Assembly: GCF_007097485.1 (NCBI RefSeq)
Contig: NZ_VKDE01000010.1
Coordinates: forward strand, 103,486-167,485
Length of the DNA stretch: 64,000 nucleotides
Source of the DNA: Carboxylicivirga sp. M1479
GTDB lineage: Bacteria; Bacteroidota; Bacteroidia; Bacteroidales; Marinilabiliaceae
Direction of reading: 5' to 3'
How positions within the stretch are numbered: the stretch's first letter is position 1; every line of letters starts with the position of its first letter. Under the pieces are notes generated by a model. That model did no database searches. It worked only from the letters and a program-made list of their open reading frames with translations, and was not told where the DNA came from. Positions 41,721 through 50,777 of the stretch are shown in pieces. A program made the position numbers and the translations under genes.

Positions 41721-43262
41721 ATGAAAAAGACTGTTTTATATTTATTAATGACCGCCCTACTTCCTCTTGTCGCATTTACACAAAAGAGTGAAAGACCAAA
41801 CATACTGGTTATCATGGCGGATGATATTGGAATTTCTAATCTTAGCTACAACAACAAAGGTATGATGGGGTATACAACACCCAATATCGACCGCATTGCC
41901 AACGAAGGTGTACAGTTTACTGATTATTACGCCGAGCAGTCATGTACAGCTGGCCGTTCTGCTTTTATTACTGGCCAAATGCCAGTTAGAACAGGATTGA
42001 CTAAAGTAGGTTTACCAGGGGCCGATTTAGGAATTCGAAAAGAGGATCCAACACTGGCAACCTTATTAAAGCAACATGGCTATGCTACCGGACAATTTGG
42101 TAAGAATCACTTAGGTGATAAGGATGAATTCCTGCCTACTGAACATGGGTTTGATGAATTTTTTGGAAACCTCTACCACTTGAATGCTGAGGAGGCACCT
42201 GAACACGAGAACTACCCACAAAATCCTGAATTCAAAGAGAGGTTTGGCCCAAGAGGCGTGATAAAATCAAGTGCCGATGGTAAGGTCGAAGACACTGGAC
42301 CTTTATCTAAAAAACGCATGGAAACCATTGACCAGGAGTTTTTAGATACTACAATAGATTTTATCGAGCGTAAAGAAGATGAAGAAACGCCGTGGTTTGT
42401 TTGGTTTAATCCATCACGCATGCATTACCACACCCATGTACCAGATGATTACAAAGGTAAATCGGGCTTAAACGTTTATGCTGACGGCATGATTCAGCAT
42501 GATGACCAAATTGGAATCTTACTCAATAAATTAGATGACTTAGGCATTACAGAAAATACCATAGTCATTTACACAACCGATAATGGTGTACATTTTAACA
42601 TGTGGCCGGATGGAGGTGTAACACCTTTTCGTGGCGAAAAGAACACTAACTGGGAAGGTGGATATCGAGTACCATTCGCAATGCGTTGGCCCGATAAAAT
42701 TAAAGCCGGACAAATTGAAAACGGTATTACTTCACACACCGATTGGTTACCGACCTTGATGGCTGCCGTTGGAGAAAATGACATAAAAGATAAACTTAAA
42801 AAAGGACATAAAGTTGGCGATATGACATACAAGGTTCATATAGATGGTTATAACCTGTTGCCCAACCTATTAGATAACAATACGCAGAAAGTGTGGCCAA
42901 GACAGGAATTCTTTTATTGGAGTGATGATGGTGATTTGGTGGCTTATCGATACGACCGATGGAAATTGGTTTTTATGGAACAAAAAGCTCATCAGTTCAG
43001 AGTTTGGATGGAGCCGTTTACAGCCTTGCGCGTGCCTTTGATATTTGATTTAAAAATGGATCCATACGAGCGGGCAGCAACTGATGCCAATGGTTATTAT
43101 GAATGGATGGAGCGCATGGCTCAATTTTTAGCTGTTCCAGCCCAAGTTAAGGTGGGCGAAATGATCGAAACCTTTAAAGAGTTTCCTCCACGCCAGAAAC
43201 CAGCTAAATTTAATTTAGAAGATGTGATGAATAACATGATGAATACACCGTCGAATAATTAA
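41721..43262 (+). CDS. S1-family arylsulfatase with CxAxR maturation motif
   Basis: This 513-residue protein has a signal peptide (1-21, VAFTQ) and the sulfatase fold. The formylglycine site is CTAGR at C75 (SCTAGRSAFITGQ), the CxAxR variant of the CxPxR motif. Ligands lie in MADDIG (D34-D35) and TTDNGVH. Because Ala replaces Pro, maturation by an anaerobic-type enzyme or FGE should be considered; no maturase gene is in the window. It lies outside the putative island, next to its likely AraC regulator, and is not linked to glycoside hydrolases. The substrate is unknown; small aryl or steroid sulfates as well as glycans are possible. Confidence 0.87.
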   Translation: MKKTVLYLLMTALLPLVAFTQKSERPNILVIMADDIGISNLSYNNKGMMGYTTPNIDRIANEGVQFTDYYAEQSCTAGRSAFITGQMPVRTGLTKVGLPGADLGIRKEDPTLATLLKQHGYATGQFGKNHLGDKDEFLPTEHGFDEFFGNLYHLNAEEAPEHENYPQNPEFKERFGPRGVIKSSADGKVEDTGPLSKKRMETIDQEFLDTTIDFIERKEDEETPWFVWFNPSRMHYHTHVPDDYKGKSGLNVYADGMIQHDDQIGILLNKLDDLGITENTIVIYTTDNGVHFNMWPDGGVTPFRGEKNTNWEGGYRVPFAMRWPDKIKAGQIENGITSHTDWLPTLMAAVGENDIKDKLKKGHKVGDMTYKVHIDGYNLLPNLLDNNTQKVWPRQEFFYWSDDGDLVAYRYDRWKLVFMEQKAHQFRVWMEPFTALRVPLIFDLKMDPYERAATDANGYYEWMERMAQFLAVPAQVKVGEMIETFKEFPPRQKPAKFNLEDVMNNMMNTPSNN

Positions 43263-43288
43263 CAATTTCTGATAGATACTTACTTATT

Positions 43289-43331
43289 GAATGGCACTGA
43301 TTTGAATTTATCAAACAAATCAGTGCCATTC
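43289..43331 (+). terminator. Strong hairpin terminator of the arylsulfatase gene
   Basis: A perfect 16-bp stem (43289-43304 with 43316-43331) and 11-base loop are followed by GTATTTTA. It begins 27 bp after the stop codon. Confidence 0.8.
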
Positions 43332-43513
43332 GTATTTTAAAGCATTTTGAAGCCATACGTAGTTATTAATCCTCCCCTTTCTCTGCAATCATAAATCCAT
43401 TAAATATTTTACAATTTAATTTTAACAATAGGACTGGACAAAAACATGAATGCAGGTTATTTTAAGCCTCAGAATGTAATTTAAATAATGTCACTTACTT
43501 AAAACAAATAGTT

Positions 43514-44299
43514 ATGAAGTTAATCCTAAGCTTATTGTTATGCTGCATAGTTGTTTTTACCAGTTGTAAGGACGATGATGATGAACAAAAATCCAGTATG
43601 GAAGTTCGTTTAACCGATAGTCCCGCGGAATATGAAGAAGTACTAATTGATATTCTTGAAGTAAGAATAAATACTTCATCCGAAGATGATAGTGGCTGGA
43701 AAACATTAGAAACAACTGAAATCGGCGTATACGATTTACTGAAGTTTACCAACGGCGCAGATACATTATTGGCTGATGAAGATTTACCAGCAGGCAAGGT
43801 TTCTCAAATGCGCTTAATACTTGGTGATAATAACCAAATAAAGAAAGAAGGGCAGTATTACAACTTAGAAACACCCTCTTCTCAACAGTCAGGCCTAAAA
43901 TTCAATATCCATGCTGATTTAATTAGTGGCGTTGCTTATCGCATTTGGATTGACTTTGACGCAGGACGTTCAATTGTAGAAAAAGGCAATGGAGCCTACT
44001 CTTTAAAACCAGTTATTAGAACATTTACCGAAGCAACGAGTGGAAGCATTTCGGGAACCATTAACCCAGCAAATGTGCAATCGTACATTGTAGCTGTTTC
44101 TTCGGCTAATGATTCAATTGGAACCTATAGCGATATTGAAACGGGTGAATTTTTACTTCGTGGCGTTGATGCAGGGCTTTACGATGTGGAAATTGAGCCA
44201 ACTGAAGACTATTTAGATGTAGAGATTGAAAATATTAATGTGGTACTGGGTCAGGCAAGCGATTTAGGCATAATTAACTTGCAAATAGATCCAGAATAA
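43514..44299 (+). CDS. DUF4382-family surface lipoprotein
   Basis: This 261-residue protein has a lipoprotein signal peptide with Cys19 followed by KDDDDE, a strong surface-export signal for Bacteroidota. The first part (about 28-170, MEVRLTDSPAEYEEVLIDILEV) matches the DUF4382 beta-sandwich pattern. The second (about 175-261, GSISGTINPANVQSYIVAV; GEFLLRGVDAGLYDV) looks like a carboxypeptidase-regulatory/transthyretin-like fold. No enzyme residues are seen. It is monocistronic; biological role unknown. Confidence 0.75.
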   Translation: MKLILSLLLCCIVVFTSCKDDDDEQKSSMEVRLTDSPAEYEEVLIDILEVRINTSSEDDSGWKTLETTEIGVYDLLKFTNGADTLLADEDLPAGKVSQMRLILGDNNQIKKEGQYYNLETPSSQQSGLKFNIHADLISGVAYRIWIDFDAGRSIVEKGNGAYSLKPVIRTFTEATSGSISGTINPANVQSYIVAVSSANDSIGTYSDIETGEFLLRGVDAGLYDVEIEPTEDYLDVEIENINVVLGQASDLGIINLQIDPE

Positions 44300-44324
44300 A
44301 CATCTTCGTAATGGATTCTTACAA

Positions 44325-44353
44325 CGAGCCTGGTAGGTTAACTATCGGGCTTG
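44325..44353. terminator. Hairpin between convergent genes
   Basis: A 12-bp stem with three G-T pairs (44325-44336 with 44342-44353) and 5-base loop lies 25 bp after the DUF4382 gene. No T-run follows, so terminator strength is doubtful. Confidence 0.4.
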
Positions 44354-44461
44354 TATGATTGCTTAATTGCAAAACCCTCGCTATGAAGGCATCAAACAAA
44401 ACCAATCTTCACAAATAAATATCGAATTCCTTTTTTGGGGGTTTATCGCAATTAAGCCAAG

Positions 44462-46420
44462 CTATTCCACCACCCTCAACTCTTCAATTTCATCAATTAA
44501 TCGCACATAAGAGTCTTTGTATCGCCCTAGTTTCAAAATCTGTTCGCGACGAAACTTTGCAGCCTCATAGCCTATGTAAGCACCATAAATATAACGCGTA
44601 AAACCATCCTTGCACGAAACAGTTTGAATATCATCCACATCCAAACCTTTAAGGTACATTGATGCAAATAAAGGTTTCCGTTTTAAGGCTAAAATTTGGA
44701 TGGTATAAAATGGCGCACGCTCTAACTGCTTTATCTCTTCCTCTAATGTTTCAATAATTATTTCGTTTTGCTCTTTAAGCGTTTTATGAACAATGGCCCG
44801 TTTAAGAGGTGGTGTCATTTTAATCTCTTCAAATGAATGAACCACTTTATTAGTTTGATAATTCATTTTTGGCGTAACATTCACACGCGCTTCCTCAATT
44901 ACTTGTTCATCTATCTTTTCTTCAATGGCATACTCGTGCCCTACCTCCAAAAACATGGTGTACTTACCACTTTTACTATCAGGTCGATAATCACCCATTA
45001 AACGCTTATCAGTCATCCGGGTTACCATAATACGTACTATACCACCTTGCTGCCTGGCCTCTTCCGATATTTCACTTTCTATAATGGCCAATTCTCCTTC
45101 AAAGGCACTATCAAACTCAATACGATAAATATCAGAGCCTCCATAATTATCATTGAAACGCGCTGATGCATAATACGCATGACTTTTATCCAAGCTAGGC
45201 ATAAAGAAAAAATCGTCGTCGGGTGTATTGATTGGATACCCCAGATTTACAGGAATTGACCAAATACTATCCGCATCCATCTGTGTATAAAAAACATCCA
45301 TTCGCCCCATCGAATTATGACCTTCAGAAGCAAAGTATAGCGTATAACCATCGGGATGTATCATCGATGTTTCTTCATCAAAAGGGGTATTAACAGAAGC
45401 TCCCAGGTTGCGAGGCTCTCCCCACTGACCTCTCGCATCCTTTTTACTCATATAAATATCTATCCCCCCATACCCTCCTTCACGATCGCTTGTGAAATAT
45501 AAAGTACTCCTGTCGCTCGATAAAGAGGCGTGCGTTTCGTTAGCCGCACTATTGATTGGATAAGGCAATTTGACTGGTTCAGTCCATTCATCATTTTCCA
45601 AATAACTTACATAAATACTTTTCCCCTCTTTATCATTTCGATAGATAAACAAACTTTTCCCATCAGGAGATAATGATAAACCGGATTCATGTTCCAGCGA
45701 TTTAAAAAATACCGCTAAGGATTCGGACTTGCTCCAATTAATACTATCGGAAGTTGAGTAATATACTTTTTCAGGATATTGGCCATCTTGTAATAAGGGT
45801 AACTTATTGGTCGATCGTCGTGAGGTAAATAAAAGCACATCTTCAAAGGCATTGACTAAAGGACTATGATCATCATAACGGCTGTTTACTTCCTTTCCTA
45901 AGTTGACGATCGTTAATTGAATTGGGTTTGCCAAGAAAATAAGGGCATTTTCACAATTACTCACCTCTTGAGCAAGCTCTTGTTTCATTTCAAAATCATC
46001 AACAGCTACTTTATTATTCAACGCTTCGTAAACTAACAAAGCTGAATCGGGTTGCAAAGCCATTTGATGAGCTTTTCCCAAAGCCATAAACATATCCTGC
46101 CCTAAAAATGATGTTTGCCCTTCAACATCAAGCTGTGTCAATCCCTTTTGAAGAATAACAATTGCAGAATCGGCTCCCGTATTGGTATTTAAATAACACA
46201 AACCTAGTTGCAGATAGGCCTCAACAAAGTCTGGCGACTGCTGTACAATGATTTTAAACTCCTGTATTGCACGTTCATAGTCGTCTGCTTCGGCGTAAGC
46301 TATTGCTTTATAAAAAGCTTTATCTTTCTGTCGTTCATTCCTTTTTTGTTGCGATTCCCCAAGCCAACAACTGAACGACAAAATAAATAGAAGCAAATAT
46401 TTTATCTGAAAATTAACCAT
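44462..46420 (-). CDS. TPR-PD40 beta-propeller protein with C-terminal SPOR-like domain
   Basis: I use the ATG at 46420 (652 residues), which starts the signal peptide MVNFQIKYLLLFILSFSCW; the longer frame would begin with TTG at 46441. TPR helices fill about 25-165 (AIAYAEADDYERAIQEFKI), followed by PD40/WD40-like propeller repeats (about 180-440: SLSPDGKSLFIYR, STLYFTSDREGGYGGIDIY, YTLYFASEGHNSMGRMDVFY). The C-terminal 80 residues (FYTIQILALKR ... YIYGAYIGYEAAKFRREQI) resemble a SPOR peptidoglycan-binding domain. The TPR-PD40 head is like PorE-type periplasmic proteins, but the usual OmpA-like domain is missing. A role in envelope or T9SS-associated assembly is an inference. Confidence 0.72.
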   Translation of the reverse strand: MVNFQIKYLLLFILSFSCWLGESQQKRNERQKDKAFYKAIAYAEADDYERAIQEFKIIVQQSPDFVEAYLQLGLCYLNTNTGADSAIVILQKGLTQLDVEGQTSFLGQDMFMALGKAHQMALQPDSALLVYEALNNKVAVDDFEMKQELAQEVSNCENALIFLANPIQLTIVNLGKEVNSRYDDHSPLVNAFEDVLLFTSRRSTNKLPLLQDGQYPEKVYYSTSDSINWSKSESLAVFFKSLEHESGLSLSPDGKSLFIYRNDKEGKSIYVSYLENDEWTEPVKLPYPINSAANETHASLSSDRSTLYFTSDREGGYGGIDIYMSKKDARGQWGEPRNLGASVNTPFDEETSMIHPDGYTLYFASEGHNSMGRMDVFYTQMDADSIWSIPVNLGYPINTPDDDFFFMPSLDKSHAYYASARFNDNYGGSDIYRIEFDSAFEGELAIIESEISEEARQQGGIVRIMVTRMTDKRLMGDYRPDSKSGKYTMFLEVGHEYAIEEKIDEQVIEEARVNVTPKMNYQTNKVVHSFEEIKMTPPLKRAIVHKTLKEQNEIIIETLEEEIKQLERAPFYTIQILALKRKPLFASMYLKGLDVDDIQTVSCKDGFTRYIYGAYIGYEAAKFRREQILKLGRYKDSYVRLIDEIEELRVVE

Positions 46421-46441
46421 ATAAATACCCCAAATTCTCAA

Positions 46442-46960
46442 TTACAGTAGACAAAATAAGTCTTTTTTTATCAAACGCTTAAATTTTAGCTAAAAAATGT
46501 TAATATTTGTTACAGTCAAAGCCCTCTATAAATCAGAACAATTAATTATTTCTAATGAAAATCACCTAAAACTAGATTTGGCTTTGGTGGTAAAATATTA
46601 TTGACAACAAGTATTGAAACATTAATTATTACACTAATTAATTAAACAAAACTTTGAACAATTGAGGCAATAAAATAGTTATAAGAACAGTTTATTAATA
46701 TAGAGCGTAGGCATTATGTTTTAACACAAGACAAAAACTAAACCTCTAGATGAGGTAGATATCGACAACAAACAAAGATGATTCTTAATCACTTATAATT
46801 TTTTATATAACTGTCGAATTAAAGGATTAACAGAAGAAAGAAATATTAAAACCTTTAAAATAAATTAGCGAAACGACAGTTAAACATAAATATAAATGCT
46901 TATCTTCATTCTGAAAATATTAAACAAAAGATTGAGGATTACAGAACAATTAAGATTCTA
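46442..46960. other. Gene-free AT-rich intergenic stretch
   Basis: No reading frame, tRNA or repeat is convincing. TAGATTTG at 46573-46580 fits a -7 box on the plus strand without a clear -33. Confidence 0.4.
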
Positions 46961-47074
46961 AAAACAACATAAGCTCATAAAAAGAGCGAAAGAAATGAGA
47001 AATGGGCGAAGGAAAGGTTGAGGAGGTTGAGATCCCATAATTTTTCATAATTGGTAAAAGTTTTGGTTTGAGAG

Positions 47075-47106
47075 ACCTGCAATTCAAAGGAGTTGCAGGT
47101 TTTTTT
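47075..47106 (+). terminator. Rho-independent terminator of an unassigned plus-strand transcript
   Basis: ACCTGCAA (47075-47082) pairs with TTGCAGGT (47093-47100), followed by six T. No protein gene on the plus strand precedes it for 2.7 kb, so it may end a small RNA made from the preceding 100-200 bases. Confidence 0.7.
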
Positions 47107-47244
47107 ATTGCAAAAAACTTGTGCTTTATACACACAAGCCTGCTCGGCCATACAATAATCCGCTTAAAAAGTGTAATTTTACCATTTCATCATGTGATGA
47201 TTTAAATACTTACAACAGAGCAGCGATGCTTGGAATAAAAGATT

Positions 47245-47583
47245 ATGGATTCAACACGTCAAAAAAAAATATCGCGCTTACTGCAAAAAGAAATCAGTGA
47301 GATTTTCCAAAGAGAGATGCGAGCTGTTTCAATGGGAACAATGGTTTCGGTAACAGCAGTGCGTATATCCCCTGATTTGGGTCAGGCCAAAACATACCTT
47401 AGTATCTTTCCTACTGGTAACATAAAAGAGGTAATGGAACAGATAGATGAGCAAACAGCACAGATACGCTTTGCTCTGGGCAAAAGGGTGGGTAAACAAA
47501 TGCGCATAATACCAGAGCTAAAGTTTTATGTTGATGATAGCCTTGATTACCTGGATAACATTGATCGTTTACTAAAAAAATAA
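47245..47583 (+). CDS. rbfA: Ribosome-binding factor A
   Basis: This 112-residue protein has the complete RbfA KH-like fold: RQKKISRLLQKEISEIFQRE at the N terminus, then VSVTAVRISPDLGQAKTYLSIF, and the late motif IIPELKFYVDDSLDY. RbfA binds the 30S subunit during late 16S rRNA maturation and is needed for cold growth. The length is usual for the family. It is the first gene of a rightward run with the methyltransferase 2 bp downstream and the permease after it. Confidence 0.93.
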   Translation: MDSTRQKKISRLLQKEISEIFQREMRAVSMGTMVSVTAVRISPDLGQAKTYLSIFPTGNIKEVMEQIDEQTAQIRFALGKRVGKQMRIIPELKFYVDDSLDYLDNIDRLLKK

Positions 47584-47585
47584 AC

Positions 47586-48410
47586 ATGCAATATGATCCG
47601 ATAAAACGTTCATTGGGTAAAGTATTTAATCAAACTCCAGCCCTGCGCATTCTCTTTTACAAATTACTCGACTTATTATTACTTCGCGCCTGGTACATTA
47701 GAAGAGAACTGCGGAAGATTGCAAAAACAAGCAATCAGAATTTAAACATCCTTGATGCAGGAAGTGGCTTTGGGCAGTACGATTATTTCATGTCATCATT
47801 GGGCAAAAAATGGTCCATTACAGGTGTGGATGTTAAAGACGAACAAATTGCCGATTGCAACGAGTTCTTTACCAAGATAAAGCGCAACGAAAGAGTCAAA
47901 TTCCAGCTTGGAGACCTAACACAATTTGTCAACAAGGAAGCCTACGATATCATCCTTTCGGTTGATGTGATGGAGCATATCCTAGAGGATGAATTGGTTT
48001 TTGCCAACTTCTTCCAATCCATGAAAAAGGGTGGATCATTAATTATTTCTACACCATCTGACCAAGGCGGTTCAGATGCACATCACCACGACCACGAAGA
48101 AGATGGTGTACACGGTTTTATTGATGAGCATGTGAGAGATGGTTATAATGCAGAAGACATAAGAGAAAAACTTAGCAAGGCAGGTTTTACATCCATAAAA
48201 ACTGCTTACACCTATGGTAAAGCAGGGAGTATCTCATGGCGCTTATCAATGAAGTATCCAATACAGATGCTTAATGCCAGTAAAGCCTTTTTTATAATTA
48301 TCCCTCTGTATTACCTTATTACTTATCCATTGGCCTATGTTTTAAACTGGCTTGATGTAAGTAAAACCCACAAAACAGGAACAGGCCTGATGGTGGTGGC
48401 CAAAAAGTAA
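47586..48410 (+). CDS. Class I SAM-dependent methyltransferase with C-terminal membrane segment
   Basis: This 274-residue protein has the SAM-binding motif LDAGSGFGQY (about 55-64), GVDVKDEQI as the motif binding the ribose, and DVMEHI with ISTPS farther on. A His-rich loop HHHDHEE is unusual. The segment AFFIIIPLYYLITYPLAYVL (about 238-257) is hydrophobic and may anchor the enzyme. The start lies 2 bp after rbfA and its stop 4 bp before the permease, so the three genes form an operon. The methyl acceptor is unknown; lipids, quinones or cell-wall sugars are possible for membrane-anchored forms. Confidence 0.83.
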   Translation: MQYDPIKRSLGKVFNQTPALRILFYKLLDLLLLRAWYIRRELRKIAKTSNQNLNILDAGSGFGQYDYFMSSLGKKWSITGVDVKDEQIADCNEFFTKIKRNERVKFQLGDLTQFVNKEAYDIILSVDVMEHILEDELVFANFFQSMKKGGSLIISTPSDQGGSDAHHHDHEEDGVHGFIDEHVRDGYNAEDIREKLSKAGFTSIKTAYTYGKAGSISWRLSMKYPIQMLNASKAFFIIIPLYYLITYPLAYVLNWLDVSKTHKTGTGLMVVAKK

Positions 48411-48414
48411 ATCC

Positions 48415-49653
48415 ATGAATCTATCCTTTGTCATAGCTAAACGGTATTTATATGCCAAAAAATCGCAGAACATCATTAATTTGATTTCTATCATTTCGGT
48501 ATTTGGTGTACTAACCGGCAGCATGGCATTGATAATTGTACTATCGGTGTTTAACGGGGTACATGGCTTCATGGGAGAGCTTTACACAGCTTTTGACCCC
48601 AACCTGAAGCTAACACCGAGCAATGGCAAAGTTATCTCGACTAACTCCATTGCTTATCAAGAACTTAAAAACCACCAAGCTGTAGAGAATATTGCTGAAG
48701 TACTGGAGCATCAGGCTTTACTAAAATTCAGAAAACGCAAAATACCAGGCGTTGTTATGGGCGTTGATTCATCATACAATAAGGTGAGTCAAATCGACTC
48801 CATCATTATTGATGGCAAATATGAGCTGAAGTACAAAAGCGAGTTTCGTGGTGTAATAGGCAAGCGCTTAGCTGACCAACTAGCTATTCGACTAAATTTT
48901 GTCACACCACTGAGCATGTATGTACCAAAACGCATTGGGAACATCAACCTCATGTCGCCACAAAACTCTTTCAAACAGGAGTACATTAGTCCATCTGGTC
49001 TTTTTGCCGTTAATCAAGAGGAATACGATGGTCAATATTTAATAATTGATATTGAACAGGCGCGCCGACTTTTGCAATACGATGAGAAAATTATTTCATC
49101 GCTCGCTATTAAAATAAAGGACGGCTATTCTTTTGAAAAGGCTGAAAAAGAAATTCAGGCCATTGTAGCTGGTAAAATGGATGTACTCAACCAGCAAGAG
49201 CAACACGCCTCTTTTTACAAAGTAATGAAAGTGGAGAAGCTAATGTCTTACCTCATACTTAGCTTTATTATAGCAATTGCTGCTTTTAACATTGTGGCCA
49301 ATTTAGCCATGTTAATCTACGAGAAGAAAGACAGTATTTTCACACTAAAAAGCATGGGCGCCAACAAACGATTGATTACGCGTATTTTTATGCTAGAGGG
49401 CTGGCTTATTTCCTTTATTGGTATCATGGTCGGAACAGCCATTGGCGTTATTGCTGTACTACTCCAGCAGCAGTTTGGATTTATTAAATTTATGGGTAAT
49501 GGCCATTACATTACCGATGCATACCCCATTGCACTGGAATGGCTTGATGTAGTTCTAGTAATTATAACCGTATCCATTATAAGCGCTCTGGCAGCTTGGT
49601 ATCCCGTCAGAGTTATTGTCAGTAAATATTATTCCGAGTCTGAAATTGGATAA
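48415..49653 (+). CDS. LolC/LolE-family ABC transporter permease
   Basis: This 412-residue protein has one N-terminal transmembrane helix (about 24-48), a periplasmic MacB-like domain (about 50-270) and three C-terminal helices with the FtsX fold (YLILSFIIAIAAFNIVANLAML; LEGWLISFIGIMVGTAIGVI; LDVVLVIITVSIISALAAWYPV). This is the topology of LolC/E, which pass lipoproteins from the inner membrane to LolA. The motif FTLKSMGA is typical. The ATPase partner is not adjacent, as is common in Bacteroidota. Its last 25 bp overlap the convergent dusB gene. Confidence 0.87.
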   Translation: MNLSFVIAKRYLYAKKSQNIINLISIISVFGVLTGSMALIIVLSVFNGVHGFMGELYTAFDPNLKLTPSNGKVISTNSIAYQELKNHQAVENIAEVLEHQALLKFRKRKIPGVVMGVDSSYNKVSQIDSIIIDGKYELKYKSEFRGVIGKRLADQLAIRLNFVTPLSMYVPKRIGNINLMSPQNSFKQEYISPSGLFAVNQEEYDGQYLIIDIEQARRLLQYDEKIISSLAIKIKDGYSFEKAEKEIQAIVAGKMDVLNQQEQHASFYKVMKVEKLMSYLILSFIIAIAAFNIVANLAMLIYEKKDSIFTLKSMGANKRLITRIFMLEGWLISFIGIMVGTAIGVIAVLLQQQFGFIKFMGNGHYITDAYPIALEWLDVVLVIITVSIISALAAWYPVRVIVSKYYSESEIG

Positions 49654-50627
49654 TCCTGGTACTGGCTTGCTATTTCATTCAACACCTCAGAAATCGCTTC
49701 TACACTCTTTGCCTGCAGCAATCTAATTCGTAAAGGACGAATATTCGGAAGCTCTTGAAAGGGTATTGCCAAATGCCTACGCGCATGCCGTATTCCACTG
49801 CGCTCTCCAATCATATCGCATGATTTTTTAACGATATCATCCATTAATATAGCCTGCTGAGCTACGGTTAATTCTGGTAGAAGTTCTCCTGTTTTTAAAT
49901 AATGTCTTATTTCACGAAAAATCCAGGGTTTACCTATTGATGCACGCCCAATCATTATGGCATCTACCCCATAGTTATCAAAGCAATGCTTAGCAACTTG
50001 TGCACTATCAATGTCTCCATTCCCAATAATAGGAATATGGACTCTCGGATTGGCTTTAACCTTGCCTATGAGCGTCCAATCGGCCTGTCCATTGTATATT
50101 TGATCGCGCGTACGTCCATGTATGCATAAGGCCTGAGCACCTACATCTTGAATCTGTTCGGCCAAACCCTCAATAACAATTGATTGACTATCCCATCCCA
50201 AGCGGGTTTTAACGGTAACAGGCACATTGACTGCTTTAACAACAGCACTCGTAATTTCTAATAGTTTGGGAATATCAAGCAACAAACCAGCACCACTTCC
50301 TTTACTAGCAATCTTTTTAACGGGGCAGCCAAAGTTTAAATCGATTAATTCGGGCTTGGCAGCTTCAGCCATTTGAGCAGCGACGACCATTTTATCAACA
50401 TCCTTGCCATATATTTGAATACCAACTGGACGTTCGGCCTCCATTATTTCCAACTTACGCAAAGAGCGATTGACATTACGCACAAGCGCATCAGCCGACA
50501 CAAATTCAGTATACATCATATCGGCCCCCTGCTCCTTACAAAACACCCTAAATGATGGATCTGTCACATCTTCCATTGGTGCCAAAAGCAATGGCTTCTC
50601 CCCTAAATCTAGATCTCCAATCTTCAC
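49629..50627 (-). CDS. dusB: tRNA-dihydrouridine synthase, DusB type
   Basis: This 332-residue protein has the FMN-binding TIM barrel: LAPMEDVTDPSFR at the N terminus, catalytic Cys101 in LNFGCPVKKIASKGSGAGLL, KTRLGW, IHGRTR and NGD for phosphate and FMN binding, and the C-terminal helical tRNA-binding domain with RHARRHLA. It reduces uridines in the D-loop of tRNAs. The gene converges on and overlaps the permease gene by 25 bp and is divergent from the sensor kinase gene. Confidence 0.93.
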   Translation of the reverse strand: MKIGDLDLGEKPLLLAPMEDVTDPSFRVFCKEQGADMMYTEFVSADALVRNVNRSLRKLEIMEAERPVGIQIYGKDVDKMVVAAQMAEAAKPELIDLNFGCPVKKIASKGSGAGLLLDIPKLLEITSAVVKAVNVPVTVKTRLGWDSQSIVIEGLAEQIQDVGAQALCIHGRTRDQIYNGQADWTLIGKVKANPRVHIPIIGNGDIDSAQVAKHCFDNYGVDAIMIGRASIGKPWIFREIRHYLKTGELLPELTVAQQAILMDDIVKKSCDMIGERSGIRHARRHLAIPFQELPNIRPLRIRLLQAKSVEAISEVLNEIASQYQDYPISDSE

Positions 50628-50777
50628 GTTCTATTTTTTTTGCAAAGATAATTTTTTAATCCAACCACCGTCCAAGCTGTTAATAACTCGGTTGATAACT
50701 TTATGAACAAAATCCGTTTCCGGGAGTTTAATTTCCCTAATTTGTATAGCAATTATCGTAACCGAACCATCATCTAA

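Noticed and set aside
46421..46441. TTG start for the TPR-PD40 gene
   Set aside because: It places seven extra residues before a good signal peptide that starts with the ATG at 46420.
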